Shown here: positions 9,308-17,190 of the stretch, piece after piece
How positions within the stretch are numbered: position 1 is the stretch's first letter
Layout: each line of letters begins with the position of its first letter
Assembly: GCA_963784675.1 (NCBI GenBank)
Contig: CAWASE010000002.1
Coordinates: 124,001-188,000 of the forward strand
DNA: 64,000 nt
From: SCTD01 sp963784675
GTDB taxonomy: Bacteria > Actinomycetota > Actinomycetes > Mycobacteriales > SCTD01
Direction of reading: 5' to 3'
Made by a program: the position numbers and the translations under genes
The notes under the pieces: generated by a model
Database searches by the model: none
Seen by the model: only the letters and a program-made list of their open reading frames with translations
Told to the model about the DNA's origin: nothing

Positions 9308-9721
9308 GTGGACGGGTTCAAGAAGTTCCTGCTTCGCGGAAACGTCGTCGACCTGGCCGTCGCCGTGGTCATCGGCGCTGCGTTCGGCGCCATCGTCACG
9401 GCCTTCGTCGAGGCCTTCATCACCCCCCTCGTCGGGGTCTTCACCGGAGCCGCAGGCGACTTCACCGAGAAGAAGTTCACCCTGGCCGGCGCGACGTTCC
9501 CCTACGGGCTGTTCATCCAGGCAGCGCTGAGCTTCGTCATCATCGCCGCGGTCGTCTACTTCTTCGTCGTCAAGCCGATCAACCGGCTGATGGAGAAGTT
9601 CAAGACCGAGCCCGAGGTCGCGTCGCCGACCAAGGAGTGCCCGGAGTGCCTGTCCAACATCCCGGTGGCAGCGAGCCGTTGCGCCTTCTGCACGGTGGAG
9701 CAGGCAGCCGTCCTGGGCTGA
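9308..9721 (+). CDS. mscL: Large-conductance mechanosensitive channel MscL with zinc-ribbon-like tail
   Basis: A 137-residue channel subunit that opens under hypo-osmotic membrane tension. The N-terminus GFKKFLLRGNVVDLAVAVVIGAAFG is the classic MscL amphipathic helix plus TM1. TM2 is FIQAALSFVIIAAVVYFFVV, followed by KPINRLMEKF. The C-terminal cytoplasmic tail ends with CPEC and CAFC spaced 14 residues apart, a potential metal-binding ribbon that many actinobacterial MscL proteins have and the enterobacterial protein lacks. The GTG at 9308 is chosen because CTGAGGAGG lies directly upstream and it gives the family N-terminus. A strong hairpin follows the stop. Confidence 0.95.
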   Translation: MDGFKKFLLRGNVVDLAVAVVIGAAFGAIVTAFVEAFITPLVGVFTGAAGDFTEKKFTLAGATFPYGLFIQAALSFVIIAAVVYFFVVKPINRLMEKFKTEPEVASPTKECPECLSNIPVAASRCAFCTVEQAAVLG

Positions 9722-9736
9722 CCCGCCCCTGCGCGA

Positions 9737-9771
9737 CGGCGCCGCCCCCCCTCCTCGGGAGGGCGGCGCCG
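9737..9771. terminator. Bidirectional hairpin terminator between mscL and the convergent oxidase gene
   Basis: An 11-bp perfect stem (CGGCGCCGCCC with its complement) encloses a pyrimidine-rich loop, placed between two convergent stop codons. There is no T tract, which is common for GC-rich actinobacterial terminators. Confidence 0.7.
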
Positions 9772-9784
9772 CCGTGTGCGGAGC

Positions 9785-11374
9785 TCACCCGAGCAGGACG
9801 CCCGGGTTCAAGATCCCGGCCGGGTCGACGGCGGCCTTGGCCCCGGCCAGCGCGAGGGCGAACGGGTCGGGGCGCTGCCGGTCGTACCAGGGCCGGTGGT
9901 CTCGTCCGACGGCGTGGTGGTGGGTGATGGTGCCGCCTGCCGCCAGGATCGCCTCGCCCGCGGCGGCCTTGACCTCGTCCCACTGCGCCACCTCCGACCC
10001 GCGTCGGGCCGGGGCGAAGACGGTGAAGTACGGCGCGCAGCCGTCGGCGTAGACGTGCGTGAGGCGGCAGGTGACGCGCCCCCCGCCGCACACGCGGCGC
10101 AGCGCCAGCGTGGTGGCGGCGGTGACCTCGGCCACGAGGGCCTCGAAGCGGTCCCAGGTGATGGCGGTCTCGAGGGTCTCGACGAGCACCCCTAGCAGCA
10201 TCAGCTGCTCGCGCAGATACGGCGCGCGGACGAAGGTGGAACGCCACGCCTGCCCGGCGCCGCCGCGGTCGGTGGCTGCGCCCCCCGCTGGTCGGACGTG
10301 GGCCGCCTCGACCACCCGGAGGCCGGCGTCGCGGCACAGACCCAGCGCGAACTCGGCCTCCTGCTCCAGCGGAGCGCCGAGCGACTCGAGCCCGAGCACC
10401 AGCACGGCCTCCCCGGTCGCGAGGGTGCCGGTGAGCGCTGCCTCGCCGCTGTCGACCAGGCGGCAGGTGGCCGGCAGCAGGCCGGCGTGCACCAGGCTCC
10501 GGACGGCCCGGCCGCCGGCGGCCAGGTCGGGTGCGGCGAGCGTCGCGGCCCACCGGTGGGTCGGTCGTGGTTGCGCGCGCAGCCAGGCTTCGGTGACCAC
10601 GCCCAGCGTCCCTTCGCTGCCCAGCAGCATCCGGTCCGGCGACGGCCCCGCGCCCGAGCCCGGCAGGCGCCGGGACTCCCACACCCCGACGGGAGTGACG
10701 GCCCGCACCTGCTCGACGAGGTCGTCGATGTGCGTCAGGCGGGTGGAGAAGTGCCCGGCGGCGCGGGTGGCCAGCCAGCCGCCGACCGTCGAGCGCTCGA
10801 AGGACTGCGGGTAGAAGCGCAGCGTGAGCCCGTGCGGCGCCAGGGCCTGCTCGGCCGCCGGTCCGAAGGTGCCGGCGCGCAGCCGCACCGCCCGGGAGCC
10901 TGCGTCGACCTCGACGAGGCCGGCCAGCCGCGACAGGTCCAGGCTGACGGCCGCCGGCAGCCCGCGCGGCTCGACGCCGCCGACCACGCTGCTGCCGCCC
11001 CCGAACGGGATGAGCGGGATGCCCGCGTCACCGGCCCAGTCGAGCACCGCAGTGACGTCTTCCTCGTCGCGCGGACGCAGCACCAGGTCGGGCGGGTGGT
11101 CGATCCGTCCGGCCATGGCGCGCGCGAGGTCGCGGTAGGAGCGCCCGATGCCATGCCGGGCACGGTCGACCGGGTCGTCGGAGGCGAGCGCGCGCAGCGA
11201 CGTGGGCAGCCCGGCCAGGTGCCGGGACGGCGGCAGCTCGGCCAGGGCGGCGGGTACCTGGGGTGGCTGGGCGAGCACCCCGGTGGCCTGCTCGACGAAG
11301 GGTGCCATCGCCTCCAGGTCGGCCGCACGGGGCTCGTCGGCGGCGTCGCCCCAGCCCCACACGCGGTAGCTCAC
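9785..11374 (-). CDS. FAD-binding oxidase, alkyldihydroxyacetonephosphate-synthase-like
   Basis: A 529-residue flavoprotein of the VAO/PCMH family. The FAD-binding stretch PLIPFGGGSSVVGGVEP (about 130-146) and TVGGWLATRAAGHFS (about 215) are present. The C-terminal cap has THVYADG and the catalytic-type HHHAVGRDHRPWY (about 487-499), which matches alkylglycerone-phosphate synthase relatives rather than lactate dehydrogenases. In bacteria such proteins are implicated in ether-lipid formation or act as oxidases of unknown substrate. The GTG start overlaps the stop of the upstream SAF gene (GTGA), implying translation from the same mRNA as that gene and MTA phosphorylase. Confidence 0.82.
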   Translation of the reverse strand: MSYRVWGWGDAADEPRAADLEAMAPFVEQATGVLAQPPQVPAALAELPPSRHLAGLPTSLRALASDDPVDRARHGIGRSYRDLARAMAGRIDHPPDLVLRPRDEEDVTAVLDWAGDAGIPLIPFGGGSSVVGGVEPRGLPAAVSLDLSRLAGLVEVDAGSRAVRLRAGTFGPAAEQALAPHGLTLRFYPQSFERSTVGGWLATRAAGHFSTRLTHIDDLVEQVRAVTPVGVWESRRLPGSGAGPSPDRMLLGSEGTLGVVTEAWLRAQPRPTHRWAATLAAPDLAAGGRAVRSLVHAGLLPATCRLVDSGEAALTGTLATGEAVLVLGLESLGAPLEQEAEFALGLCRDAGLRVVEAAHVRPAGGAATDRGGAGQAWRSTFVRAPYLREQLMLLGVLVETLETAITWDRFEALVAEVTAATTLALRRVCGGGRVTCRLTHVYADGCAPYFTVFAPARRGSEVAQWDEVKAAAGEAILAAGGTITHHHAVGRDHRPWYDRQRPDPFALALAGAKAAVDPAGILNPGVLLG

Positions 11375-11990
11375 GAGGGGTCCCGCGGGAGCAGGGCCAG
11401 CGAGAGCTGCCCGGTGACGGCGGCGGACGCGAGCCGGGCGGCCGTCGAGCGGTCGGCCGCGACGACGAGCAGCGTGCCGTCGGACTGGCGGTCCAGCTGG
11501 GGGACCGAGAGCACCAGCACCCCGCGGGCCACGACGGTTGCGGGGCCGTCCGCGGCGGCCAGGAGCACGTCGACGGTGTCGCCGGGGGACACCAGCGCCG
11601 AGCCGAGGGGTTCCACACCCGGACCGGGACGGCCACCTCGTCGGAGGCAGCGCCGCGCAGCAGCCCGGCGCCGAGCAGCCGGACGTCGGTGAGCGGCTCG
11701 CCCCTGCGCACCGGGCCGGCGACCAGCCGGCCGAGCAGCAGGGCGGCGTCGGTCAGGGCGCCGTCGGGAACCAGCGCCGCGGGTACGGCGGCGGTGGTGA
11801 GGTCGTCAGCGAGCAGGGCGGCGCCCGGGACGAGGTCGCGCGCTGCCGTGACGACCGTCGTGACGGGCGGTGCGTTGGGGGCCAGCGCGCTGAGCGCTGC
11901 CGCCATCGCGCCGGCGGCCAGCAGGGCGGCCACCACGGCCCGGCGACGGGCCAGTACGCGCTGCACCTCACGCAGGCTCAGGCCCGCCAC
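11371..11990 (-). pseudogene. SAF-domain protein (CpaB/RcpC-like), frameshifted
   Basis: Reading from the GTG at 11990, the protein begins with a short cytoplasmic segment and one membrane helix (VVAALLAAGAMAAALSAL). It continues into a SAF-type domain (ARDLVPGAALLADDLT, GRLVAGPVRRGEPLT) up to EVAVPVRV. Near 11612 the frame breaks, and the homologous continuation (EPLGSALVSPGDTVDVLLA to LALLPRDPS) is in the next frame, ending at 11371. One indel restores a protein of about 206 residues whose stop overlaps the next gene's start. SAF proteins of this type contribute to Flp pilus assembly or surface structures; no pilus genes are visible here. Likely a sequencing indel rather than decay. Confidence 0.75.
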
Positions 11991-11997
11991 GAGGACC

Positions 11998-12825
11998 TCA
12001 CGGCAGGATCAGGTCGTGGTCGATGCCGTCGAGCGCACGGGCGCACGGGCAGGTGCGGTCGGTAGGCAGCGCGCCGACGACCTCGCCCAGCAGCGACCGG
12101 AGGCGCGCGGTGTTCTCGCCGAAGAAGCGGAAGACCTCGGACTGGCTGACCGCCTCGCCGCCCTCGATGCCGGCGTCGAGGTCGGTGACCAACGCGATCG
12201 CGGTGTAGCAGAGCGCGAGCTCGCGGGCCAGCACCGCCTCGGGGTGGCCGGTCATGTTGACGACCGACCAGCCCTGCTCGGCGAACCACTGCGACTCGGC
12301 GCGGGTGGAGAAGCGTGGTCCCTCGACCACCACCATCGTGCCGCGGTCGTGCACCGGCCAGCCGGCGCGGGCGGCCAGGTCGGCGGCGACGGTCCGTCCG
12401 TCCGGGCAGTAGGGATCGGCGAAGCCGACGTGCACGGCGCCGGTGTCGTGGAAGGTCTGGACGCGGCCGGACGTGCGGTCTACCAGCTGGTCGGGCACCA
12501 CCAGCGTGCCCGGCCCGAGCTCGGGTCGTAGCCCGCCGACGGCGCACGGTGCCAGGACCTGCCGCACCCCGAGGCTGCGCAGCGCCCACAGGTTGGCCCG
12601 GTAGGGGATCCGGTGCGGGGGGAAGCGGTGGTCGCGGCCGTGCCGGGGCACGAACGCCACCCGGCGTCCGGCCAGCTCGCCGACCACCAGCGGGTCGCTC
12701 GGTGGCCCGTACGGGGTGTCGACGGCGATCTCGCGAGCGTCGTCGAGGAAGGCGTAGAGGCCGGAGCCGCCGATGACGCCGATCTCGGCGCTCACCTCGC
12801 CGCGGGACGTGCTGAGGTCCGTCAT
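11998..12825 (-). CDS. mtnP: S-methyl-5'-thioadenosine phosphorylase
   Basis: A 275-residue cytoplasmic nucleoside phosphorylase that splits 5'-methylthioadenosine with phosphate in methionine salvage. Visible signatures are the N-terminal IGVIGGSGLY phosphate loop, RHGRDHRFPPHRIPYRAN, the VVVEGPRFSTRAESQ segment and VNMTGHPEAVLARELALCY with the substrate-contacting Met. DLDAGIEGGEAVS closes the catalytic domain. Length is normal. It is first in a minus-strand set with the SAF protein (8 nt gap) and the FAD oxidase. Close homologues can prefer inosine or adenosine analogues, so exact substrate preference is inference. Confidence 0.9.
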   Translation of the reverse strand: MTDLSTSRGEVSAEIGVIGGSGLYAFLDDAREIAVDTPYGPPSDPLVVGELAGRRVAFVPRHGRDHRFPPHRIPYRANLWALRSLGVRQVLAPCAVGGLRPELGPGTLVVPDQLVDRTSGRVQTFHDTGAVHVGFADPYCPDGRTVAADLAARAGWPVHDRGTMVVVEGPRFSTRAESQWFAEQGWSVVNMTGHPEAVLARELALCYTAIALVTDLDAGIEGGEAVSQSEVFRFFGENTARLRSLLGEVVGALPTDRTCPCARALDGIDHDLILP

Positions 12826-12932
12826 GCCACCTGCCTGACCGTCGTCGACGCCGGGAACGCGTCGTCCCGGCGAGGCGACCCTAGGCGGGCGGTGGCCGGC
12901 GCGGCCGGGTCAGCCGGCCGTCCACAGATCGC

Positions 12933-13316
12933 TCAGGAGGACTTGCCGGCCGGCTTGCTCGGGGTCGCGGTCTTGGCCGGCGTTGTCGAGGTCGACGTCG
13001 AGCTGCTCTCGCTGCTCGTCGAGGACCCGTTGGACGAGGAGGTCTTGGCCTCGGAGGAGGACGCCTTGCTGTCCGAGGACGAGGACGAGCCCTCGCCGGA
13101 GGTGGTCGCCGGGTCCTTCTTGGCGGCCTTCTTCCCGCTGTCGCGGCTGTCGTTCTTGTAGAAGCCGGAGCCCTTGAACACGACGCCGACCGCGCTGAAG
13201 ACCTTGCGCAGCGTGCCGCCGCAGGCGGGGCAGTCCGTCAACGGCGCGTCGCTGAAGGACTGGACCGCCTCGAGCCGCTCGTCGCAGGCCGTGCACGCGT
13301 ACTGATAGGTGGGCAA
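12933..13316 (-). CDS. FmdB-family zinc-ribbon protein with long Ser/Thr tail
   Basis: A 127-residue protein. The first ~50 residues are the FmdB regulatory-type zinc ribbon: PTYQYACTACDERLE, DCPACGGTL and KVFSAVGVVFKGSGFYKND. The two CxxC pairs form the metal site. The remaining ~70 residues are almost entirely Ser, Thr, Lys, Ala and Glu, an unusually long disordered extension ending KPAGKSS. The TTG at 13316 is chosen because it gives the family start (MPTYQY) and has GAGGAG upstream; the frame also allows an ATG 24 bases earlier. The molecular role of FmdB proteins is not established. Confidence 0.85.
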   Translation of the reverse strand: MPTYQYACTACDERLEAVQSFSDAPLTDCPACGGTLRKVFSAVGVVFKGSGFYKNDSRDSGKKAAKKDPATTSGEGSSSSSDSKASSSEAKTSSSNGSSTSSESSSTSTSTTPAKTATPSKPAGKSS

Positions 13317-13394
13317 CGCGCACTCCTCGTCACGGGTCACCCCTCGCGGTTGGCACTCCGGGGGTGGGAGTGCCAGTGTACGGGTCGCGCCGCG

Positions 13395-14048
13395 CTACCC
13401 GTCCCCAGGATGCGGACGCAGCCGCACCAGCCCGGTGCCCGGCAGCACGGCGCCGTCGACGGGTCGGTCGTGCGGCTCACCGGGCAGCTGCTCCACCAGC
13501 TCGCCGTCGAACAGCGCGGCGACGACGTAGCCCGTGGTGCGGTGCAGCGCGCGGTCGTAGGAGCCGCCGCCGCGCCCGAGCCGGGTGCCACGGCGGTCCA
13601 CTGCCAGAGCCGGGACGACCAGCAGCGCGCAGTCGGCGATCGCGTCGCGTCCCAGCAGCGCGCCGGCCGGGTGACGGGTGCCGCGCAGCCCGTCGACCAG
13701 GTGGTCGCCCAGGTGGTCGCCCAGGCCGTCGCCCAGGCCGTCGCCCAGGCCGTCGCCAAGGTGGTCGGCCTCGTGCACCGCCCAGTCCAGGTCCCCGTCC
13801 TCGCACAGGACCGGCAGCAGCACCCGGTGCCCCGCCGCGCGCGCGTGCGCGACGAACAGCGACGGGTCGGGCTCGTCGCCCAGCGGCGCGTAGCAGGCGA
13901 TCGGCCCGCGGCCCGCCGGCAGCCGGGCCAGCAGCGCGCCGCCCAGCACGTCGCGCGAGAGCAGCCGGTCCTCGCCGTCGAGCGTCGCCCGCCGCCGCAG
14001 CACCTGGGCCCGCAGCTGCTGCTTGCCGGGGGTCATGACCGAGAGCAT
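13395..14048 (-). CDS. 5-formyltetrahydrofolate cyclo-ligase with an intragenic repeat expansion
   Basis: Converts 5-formyl-THF to 5,10-methenyl-THF with ATP. The 217-residue protein shows the N-terminal KQQLRAQVLRRR helix, substrate-binding CYAPLGDEPDP, GTRHPAGALLGRDAIAD, and the family hallmark RLGRGGGSYDRAL near the C-terminus. Between EDGDLDWAVHEA and RGTRHPAG sits an extra HLGDGLGD... stretch encoded by 12-bp tandem repeats, where relatives have a shorter loop. Two in-frame Met codons (14048 and 14036) could start it, neither with a clear ribosome site. It is divergent from galU. Confidence 0.9.
   Translation of the reverse strand: MLSVMTPGKQQLRAQVLRRRATLDGEDRLLSRDVLGGALLARLPAGRGPIACYAPLGDEPDPSLFVAHARAAGHRVLLPVLCEDGDLDWAVHEADHLGDGLGDGLGDGLGDHLGDHLVDGLRGTRHPAGALLGRDAIADCALLVVPALAVDRRGTRLGRGGGSYDRALHRTTGYVVAALFDGELVEQLPGEPHDRPVDGAVLPGTGLVRLRPHPGDG
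13701..13760. repeat. 12-bp tandem repeat, five units, inside the cyclo-ligase gene
   Basis: Five 12-bp units (GTGGTCGCCCAG or GCCGTCGCCCAG on the plus strand) lie head to tail and in frame with the gene, adding about 20 residues of alternating GLGD/HLGD. Being a multiple of three, copy-number change would not disrupt the frame. Confidence 0.85.
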
Positions 14049-14078
14049 GGCAGCGCGACGACCGTCGGGGCCGGTGCG

Positions 14079-14084
14079 TAGGGT
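14079..14084 (+). promoter_or_regulatory. Putative -10 element (TAGGGT) of galU, leaderless spacing
   Basis: TAGGGT lies six bases before the galU ATG, with no ribosome site between. This is the geometry of a leaderless actinobacterial transcript. No clear -35 box. Confidence 0.5.
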
Positions 14085-14090
14085 CGGCCA

Positions 14091-14987
14091 ATGACCAGTG
14101 CGCCCCCTGCCCGCGTGAGCAAGGCGGTGATCCCGGCCGCCGGCCTGGGCACCCGCTTCCTACCGGCGACCAAGGCCACCCCCAAGGAGATGCTGCCGGT
14201 CGTCGACACCCCGGCGATCCAGTACGTCGTGGAGGAGGCCGTCCGCGCCGGCCTGGCCGACGTCCTGATGATCACCGGCCGCAACAAGAAGCCGCTGGAG
14301 GACCACTTCGACCGGATGATCGAGCTCGAGCAGGCGCTGGAGGCCAAGGGCGACACCGCCAGGCTGGCCGTCGTGCAGGCGGCCACCGACCTCGCGCACG
14401 TGCACTTCGTGCGTCAGGGCGACCCGAAGGGCCTGGGCCACGCCGTGCTGGCGGCCGCGCAGCACGTCGGCGACGAACCGTTCGCGGTTCTGCTCGGCGA
14501 CGACCTGATCGACGCGCGCGACCCGCTGCTGGAGCAGATGATCGAGGTCCAGCAGCGCGAGGGCGGCAGCGTCATCGCGCTCATGGAGGTGCCGCACGCG
14601 CAGATCTCGATGTACGGCTGCGCGGCGGTCGAGGCCGCCGGTGACGACGACGACGTCGTGCGGGTCACCGACCTGGTCGAGAAGCCCGACCGGTCGACGA
14701 GGCCCCGAGCAACCTGGCCATCATCGGCCGGTACGTGCTCGCGCCGAGCGTCTTCGACGTCCTGCGCGAGACCCCGCCCGGTCGCGGCGGCGAGATCCAG
14801 CTCACCGACGCCCTGCCAGACCCTGATCGCCTCCGAGCCGGTGCACGGTGTCGTGTTCCGCGGCCGCCGCTACGACACCGGCGACCGGCTCGACTACCTC
14901 AAGGCCGTCGTGCAGCTCGCCGCCGACCGCGACGACCTCGGTCCGCCGCTGCTGGACTGGTTGCGGGAGTGGCTGCCCACCCGATGA
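14091..14987 (+). CDS. galU: UTP-glucose-1-phosphate uridylyltransferase, two compensating frameshifts
   Basis: Makes UDP-glucose from UTP and glucose-1-phosphate for cell-envelope glycans and trehalose. Visible are the nucleotide-binding KAVIPAAGLGTRFLPATKATPKEMLPVVD, the GDPKGLGHAVLAA segment and VLLGDDLIDARDP. The frame stays open, but residues about 203-242 are nonsense. The homologous sequence EAPSNLAIIGRYVLAPSVFD...GGEIQLTDAL is in another frame between about 14697 and 14817. A missing base near 14697 and an extra C near 14817 explain this, and correction restores the sugar-binding region. The end (GVVFRGRRYDTGDRLDYLKAV) is normal. The stop overlaps the moeA ATG. Confidence 0.88.
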   Translation: MTSAPPARVSKAVIPAAGLGTRFLPATKATPKEMLPVVDTPAIQYVVEEAVRAGLADVLMITGRNKKPLEDHFDRMIELEQALEAKGDTARLAVVQAATDLAHVHFVRQGDPKGLGHAVLAAAQHVGDEPFAVLLGDDLIDARDPLLEQMIEVQQREGGSVIALMEVPHAQISMYGCAAVEAAGDDDDVVRVTDLVEKPDRSTRPRATWPSSAGTCSRRASSTSCARPRPVAAARSSSPTPCQTLIASEPVHGVVFRGRRYDTGDRLDYLKAVVQLAADRDDLGPPLLDWLREWLPTR

Positions 14988-16207
14988 TCTCCGTCGACGA
15001 GCACCTGGCCCGCATCCTGTCGATCGTCCAGCCGCTGGCCCCCCTGCAGCTCGGGCTGATGGACGCGCACGGCTGCGTCCTCACCGAGGACGTCGTGGCG
15101 CCCGCCGCCCTGCCCGGCTTCGACAACAGCAGCCAGGACGGCTACGCGGTCCGGCGCGACGACGTCCTGAAGGCGTCGGAGGGCAAGCCGGTCGTGCTGC
15201 CGGTGACCGGCGACGTCGCCGCCGGACCGGCGTCGCCGCTGCGCGTGCAGCCGGGCGTGTGCGTCCGCATCATGACCGGGGCGATGATGCCCGCCGGGGC
15301 CGACTCCGTCGTGCCGGTCGAGTGGACCGACGGCGGCGTCGCGCAGGTGTCCATCCACCGCACCCCCGACCTCGGCGCCCATGTGCGACGGGTCGGCGAG
15401 GACGTCGCGCAGGGCGAGGTCGTGCTGACGGCAGGCACGCACCTCGGCGCCGCGCAGATCGGGCTCGCAGCCGCTGTCGGGCGCGCGCGGCTGGTGGTCC
15501 GGCCGCGTCCGCGGGTGGTCGTCGTCTCGACCGGTTCGGAGCTGGTCGAGGCGGGGCAGCCGCTGACCGCCGGGCGGATCGTCGACGCGAACAGCCCTGC
15601 GCTGACGGCCGCGGCGCTGGAGGCCGGCGCGATCGCCTACCGCGTCGGCATCGTCCCGGACGACCCCCGGCTGCTGGCGTCCACGCTGGAGGACCAGCTC
15701 GTGCGGGCCGACCTGCTGGTCACCAGCGGCGGGGTGAGCGTCGGGGCCTACGACGTCGTGAAGGAGGTGCTGTCCCGGATCGGGACGGTGCAGTTCGACA
15801 AGGTGGCGATGCAGCCCGGCATGCCGCAGGGCTTCGGCACGATCGGCCCCGACAGCACCCCGGTGTTCGGGCTGCCGGGGAACCCGGTCAGCGCGCTGGT
15901 GTCGTTCGAGGCCTTCGTCCGCCCGGCGCTGCGCAAGATGCTCGGCGCCGAGCCGCTGGAGCGCCCACGGGTGTCGGCCGTCGCGACCAAGGCGCTCACC
16001 AGCCCCGCGGGCAAGCGCTCGTTCCTGCGCGTGAACCTGGAGGTGCGCAAGGGCGCCTACGTGGTATCGCCGGTCAGCGGGTCCGGCTCGCACCTGCTCG
16101 CCGGGATGGCCCGTGCGAACGCGCTGGCCGTCGTCCCGGAGGGCGTGGAGAAGATCTCCAGTGGAGAGCCGGTCGAGGTGCTCGTGCTCGAGCGGCGCGG
16201 CCGATGA
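14984..16207 (+). CDS. moeA: Molybdopterin molybdenumtransferase MoeA (gephyrin-like, Glp)
   Basis: Inserts molybdate into adenylated molybdopterin; 407 residues. Domain order is typical: N-terminal SVDEHLARILSIVQPL, ALPGFDNSSQDGYAVR, RIMTGAMMPAGADSVV, the MPT-binding domain with VSTGSELVEAGQPLTAGRI and LLVTSGGVSVGAYDVV, PVFGLPGNPVSALVSFEAFVRPAL, and the C-terminal beta-domain. The ATG overlaps the galU stop and the end overlaps moaC (ATGA), so galU-moeA-moaC-mog are probably co-translated. Corynebacterial MoeA-like Glp has a second role in cell division with the membrane partner GlpR; a GlpR/SepX-like gene lies about 2.3 kb downstream. Confidence 0.94.
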   Translation: MISVDEHLARILSIVQPLAPLQLGLMDAHGCVLTEDVVAPAALPGFDNSSQDGYAVRRDDVLKASEGKPVVLPVTGDVAAGPASPLRVQPGVCVRIMTGAMMPAGADSVVPVEWTDGGVAQVSIHRTPDLGAHVRRVGEDVAQGEVVLTAGTHLGAAQIGLAAAVGRARLVVRPRPRVVVVSTGSELVEAGQPLTAGRIVDANSPALTAAALEAGAIAYRVGIVPDDPRLLASTLEDQLVRADLLVTSGGVSVGAYDVVKEVLSRIGTVQFDKVAMQPGMPQGFGTIGPDSTPVFGLPGNPVSALVSFEAFVRPALRKMLGAEPLERPRVSAVATKALTSPAGKRSFLRVNLEVRKGAYVVSPVSGSGSHLLAGMARANALAVVPEGVEKISSGEPVEVLVLERRGR

Positions 16208-16674
16208 CGCGCGGCTTCACCCACCTGGACGCCTCCGGCGCGGCCCGCATGGTCGACGTCGCCGGCAAGGACGTCACCGTGCGTACCGCTACGGCCACCG
16301 GGCGGGTCGACCTGTCGGCGGAGTGCGTCGCGCTGCTGCGCGGCGACGGCGTGCCCAAGGGCGACGCCCTGGCGGTCGCCCGGGTCGCCGGCATCATGGG
16401 CGCCAAGCGCACGCCCGACCTCGTCCCGCTGTGCCATCCGATCTCGCTGTCCGGGGTCACCGTCGACCTCACGGTGGACGACACCGGCGTCGCCGTCAGC
16501 GCCACCGCCCGCACCGCCGACCGCACCGGTGTCGAGATGGAGGCGCTGACCGCCGTCACGGTGGCGTGCCTGACCGTCGTCGACATGACCAAGGCCGTCG
16601 ACCCGCGCGCCGTCATCGGCGGCATCCGGGTCGAGAGCAAGACGGGCGGCAAGACCGGCTCGTGGGAGCGCTAG
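16204..16674 (+). CDS. moaC: Cyclic pyranopterin monophosphate synthase MoaC
   Basis: Second step of molybdopterin synthesis, forming cyclic pyranopterin monophosphate after MoaA. The 156-residue protein has normal length, with FTHLDASGAARMVDVAGKDVTVRTA, the catalytic-region KRTPDLVPLCHPISLSGV, TGVEMEALTAVTVACLTVVDMTKAVD and terminal VESKTGGKTG. The lysine of DMTK and the H of LCHP are conserved active-site residues. Start ATG overlaps the moeA stop, and the mog GTG follows directly after the stop. Confidence 0.95.
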   Translation: MTRGFTHLDASGAARMVDVAGKDVTVRTATATGRVDLSAECVALLRGDGVPKGDALAVARVAGIMGAKRTPDLVPLCHPISLSGVTVDLTVDDTGVAVSATARTADRTGVEMEALTAVTVACLTVVDMTKAVDPRAVIGGIRVESKTGGKTGSWER

Positions 16675-17190
16675 GTGGCTGACGGCGTGGCGGCGACGCA
16701 GCTGCCCCCGGGCGCTCGGGCGCAGGTGATCACCGTCTCGGACCGGTCCTCGCGCGGCGAGCGGCCCGACACCTCTGGGCCGTTGCTGGCGTCGCTGCTG
16801 ACCGACCTCGGCCTGCTGGTCGGCGACGTCGTCGTCGTGCCGGACGAGGTCGGGGCCGTCCAGCAGGCGTTGGCCGCCGCGGTGCTCGCGGCCTACGACC
16901 TGGTCCTGACCACCGGCGGCACCGGCCTCTCGCCGCGCGACGTCACGCCAGAGGCCACCGGGCCCATGCTGGAGCGGCACGCGGCCGGCCTCGCCGAGGC
17001 CGTCCGGGCGGCCGGCGCGGGCACGGTGCCCACCGCGATCCTGTCGCGCGGGCTCGCCGGCACGATCGGGTCGACGCTGGTCTGCAACCTGCCCGGCTCG
17101 ACCGGCGGGGTGCGCGACGGTGTCGCGGCGCTCGCACCGGTGCTCGGCCACGCCCTGGCGCAGCTGCGAGGCGACGGCGACCACCGGTGA
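16675..17190 (+). CDS. mog: Molybdopterin adenylyltransferase (MoaB/Mog family)
   Basis: Activates molybdopterin by adenylation before metal insertion by MoeA. The 171-residue protein includes QVITVSDRSSRGERPDTSGPLL, the TTGGTGLSPRDVTPEAT substrate loop, SRGLAGTIGSTLVCNLPGSTGGVRDG and a C-terminal helix, all typical of MogA/MoaB. The GTG start is immediately after the moaC stop with no gap. Its own stop overlaps the next gene's GTG. MoaB and Mog cannot be separated by eye; the context with moeA and moaC favours a role in Moco synthesis. Confidence 0.92.
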   Translation: MADGVAATQLPPGARAQVITVSDRSSRGERPDTSGPLLASLLTDLGLLVGDVVVVPDEVGAVQQALAAAVLAAYDLVLTTGGTGLSPRDVTPEATGPMLERHAAGLAEAVRAAGAGTVPTAILSRGLAGTIGSTLVCNLPGSTGGVRDGVAALAPVLGHALAQLRGDGDHR

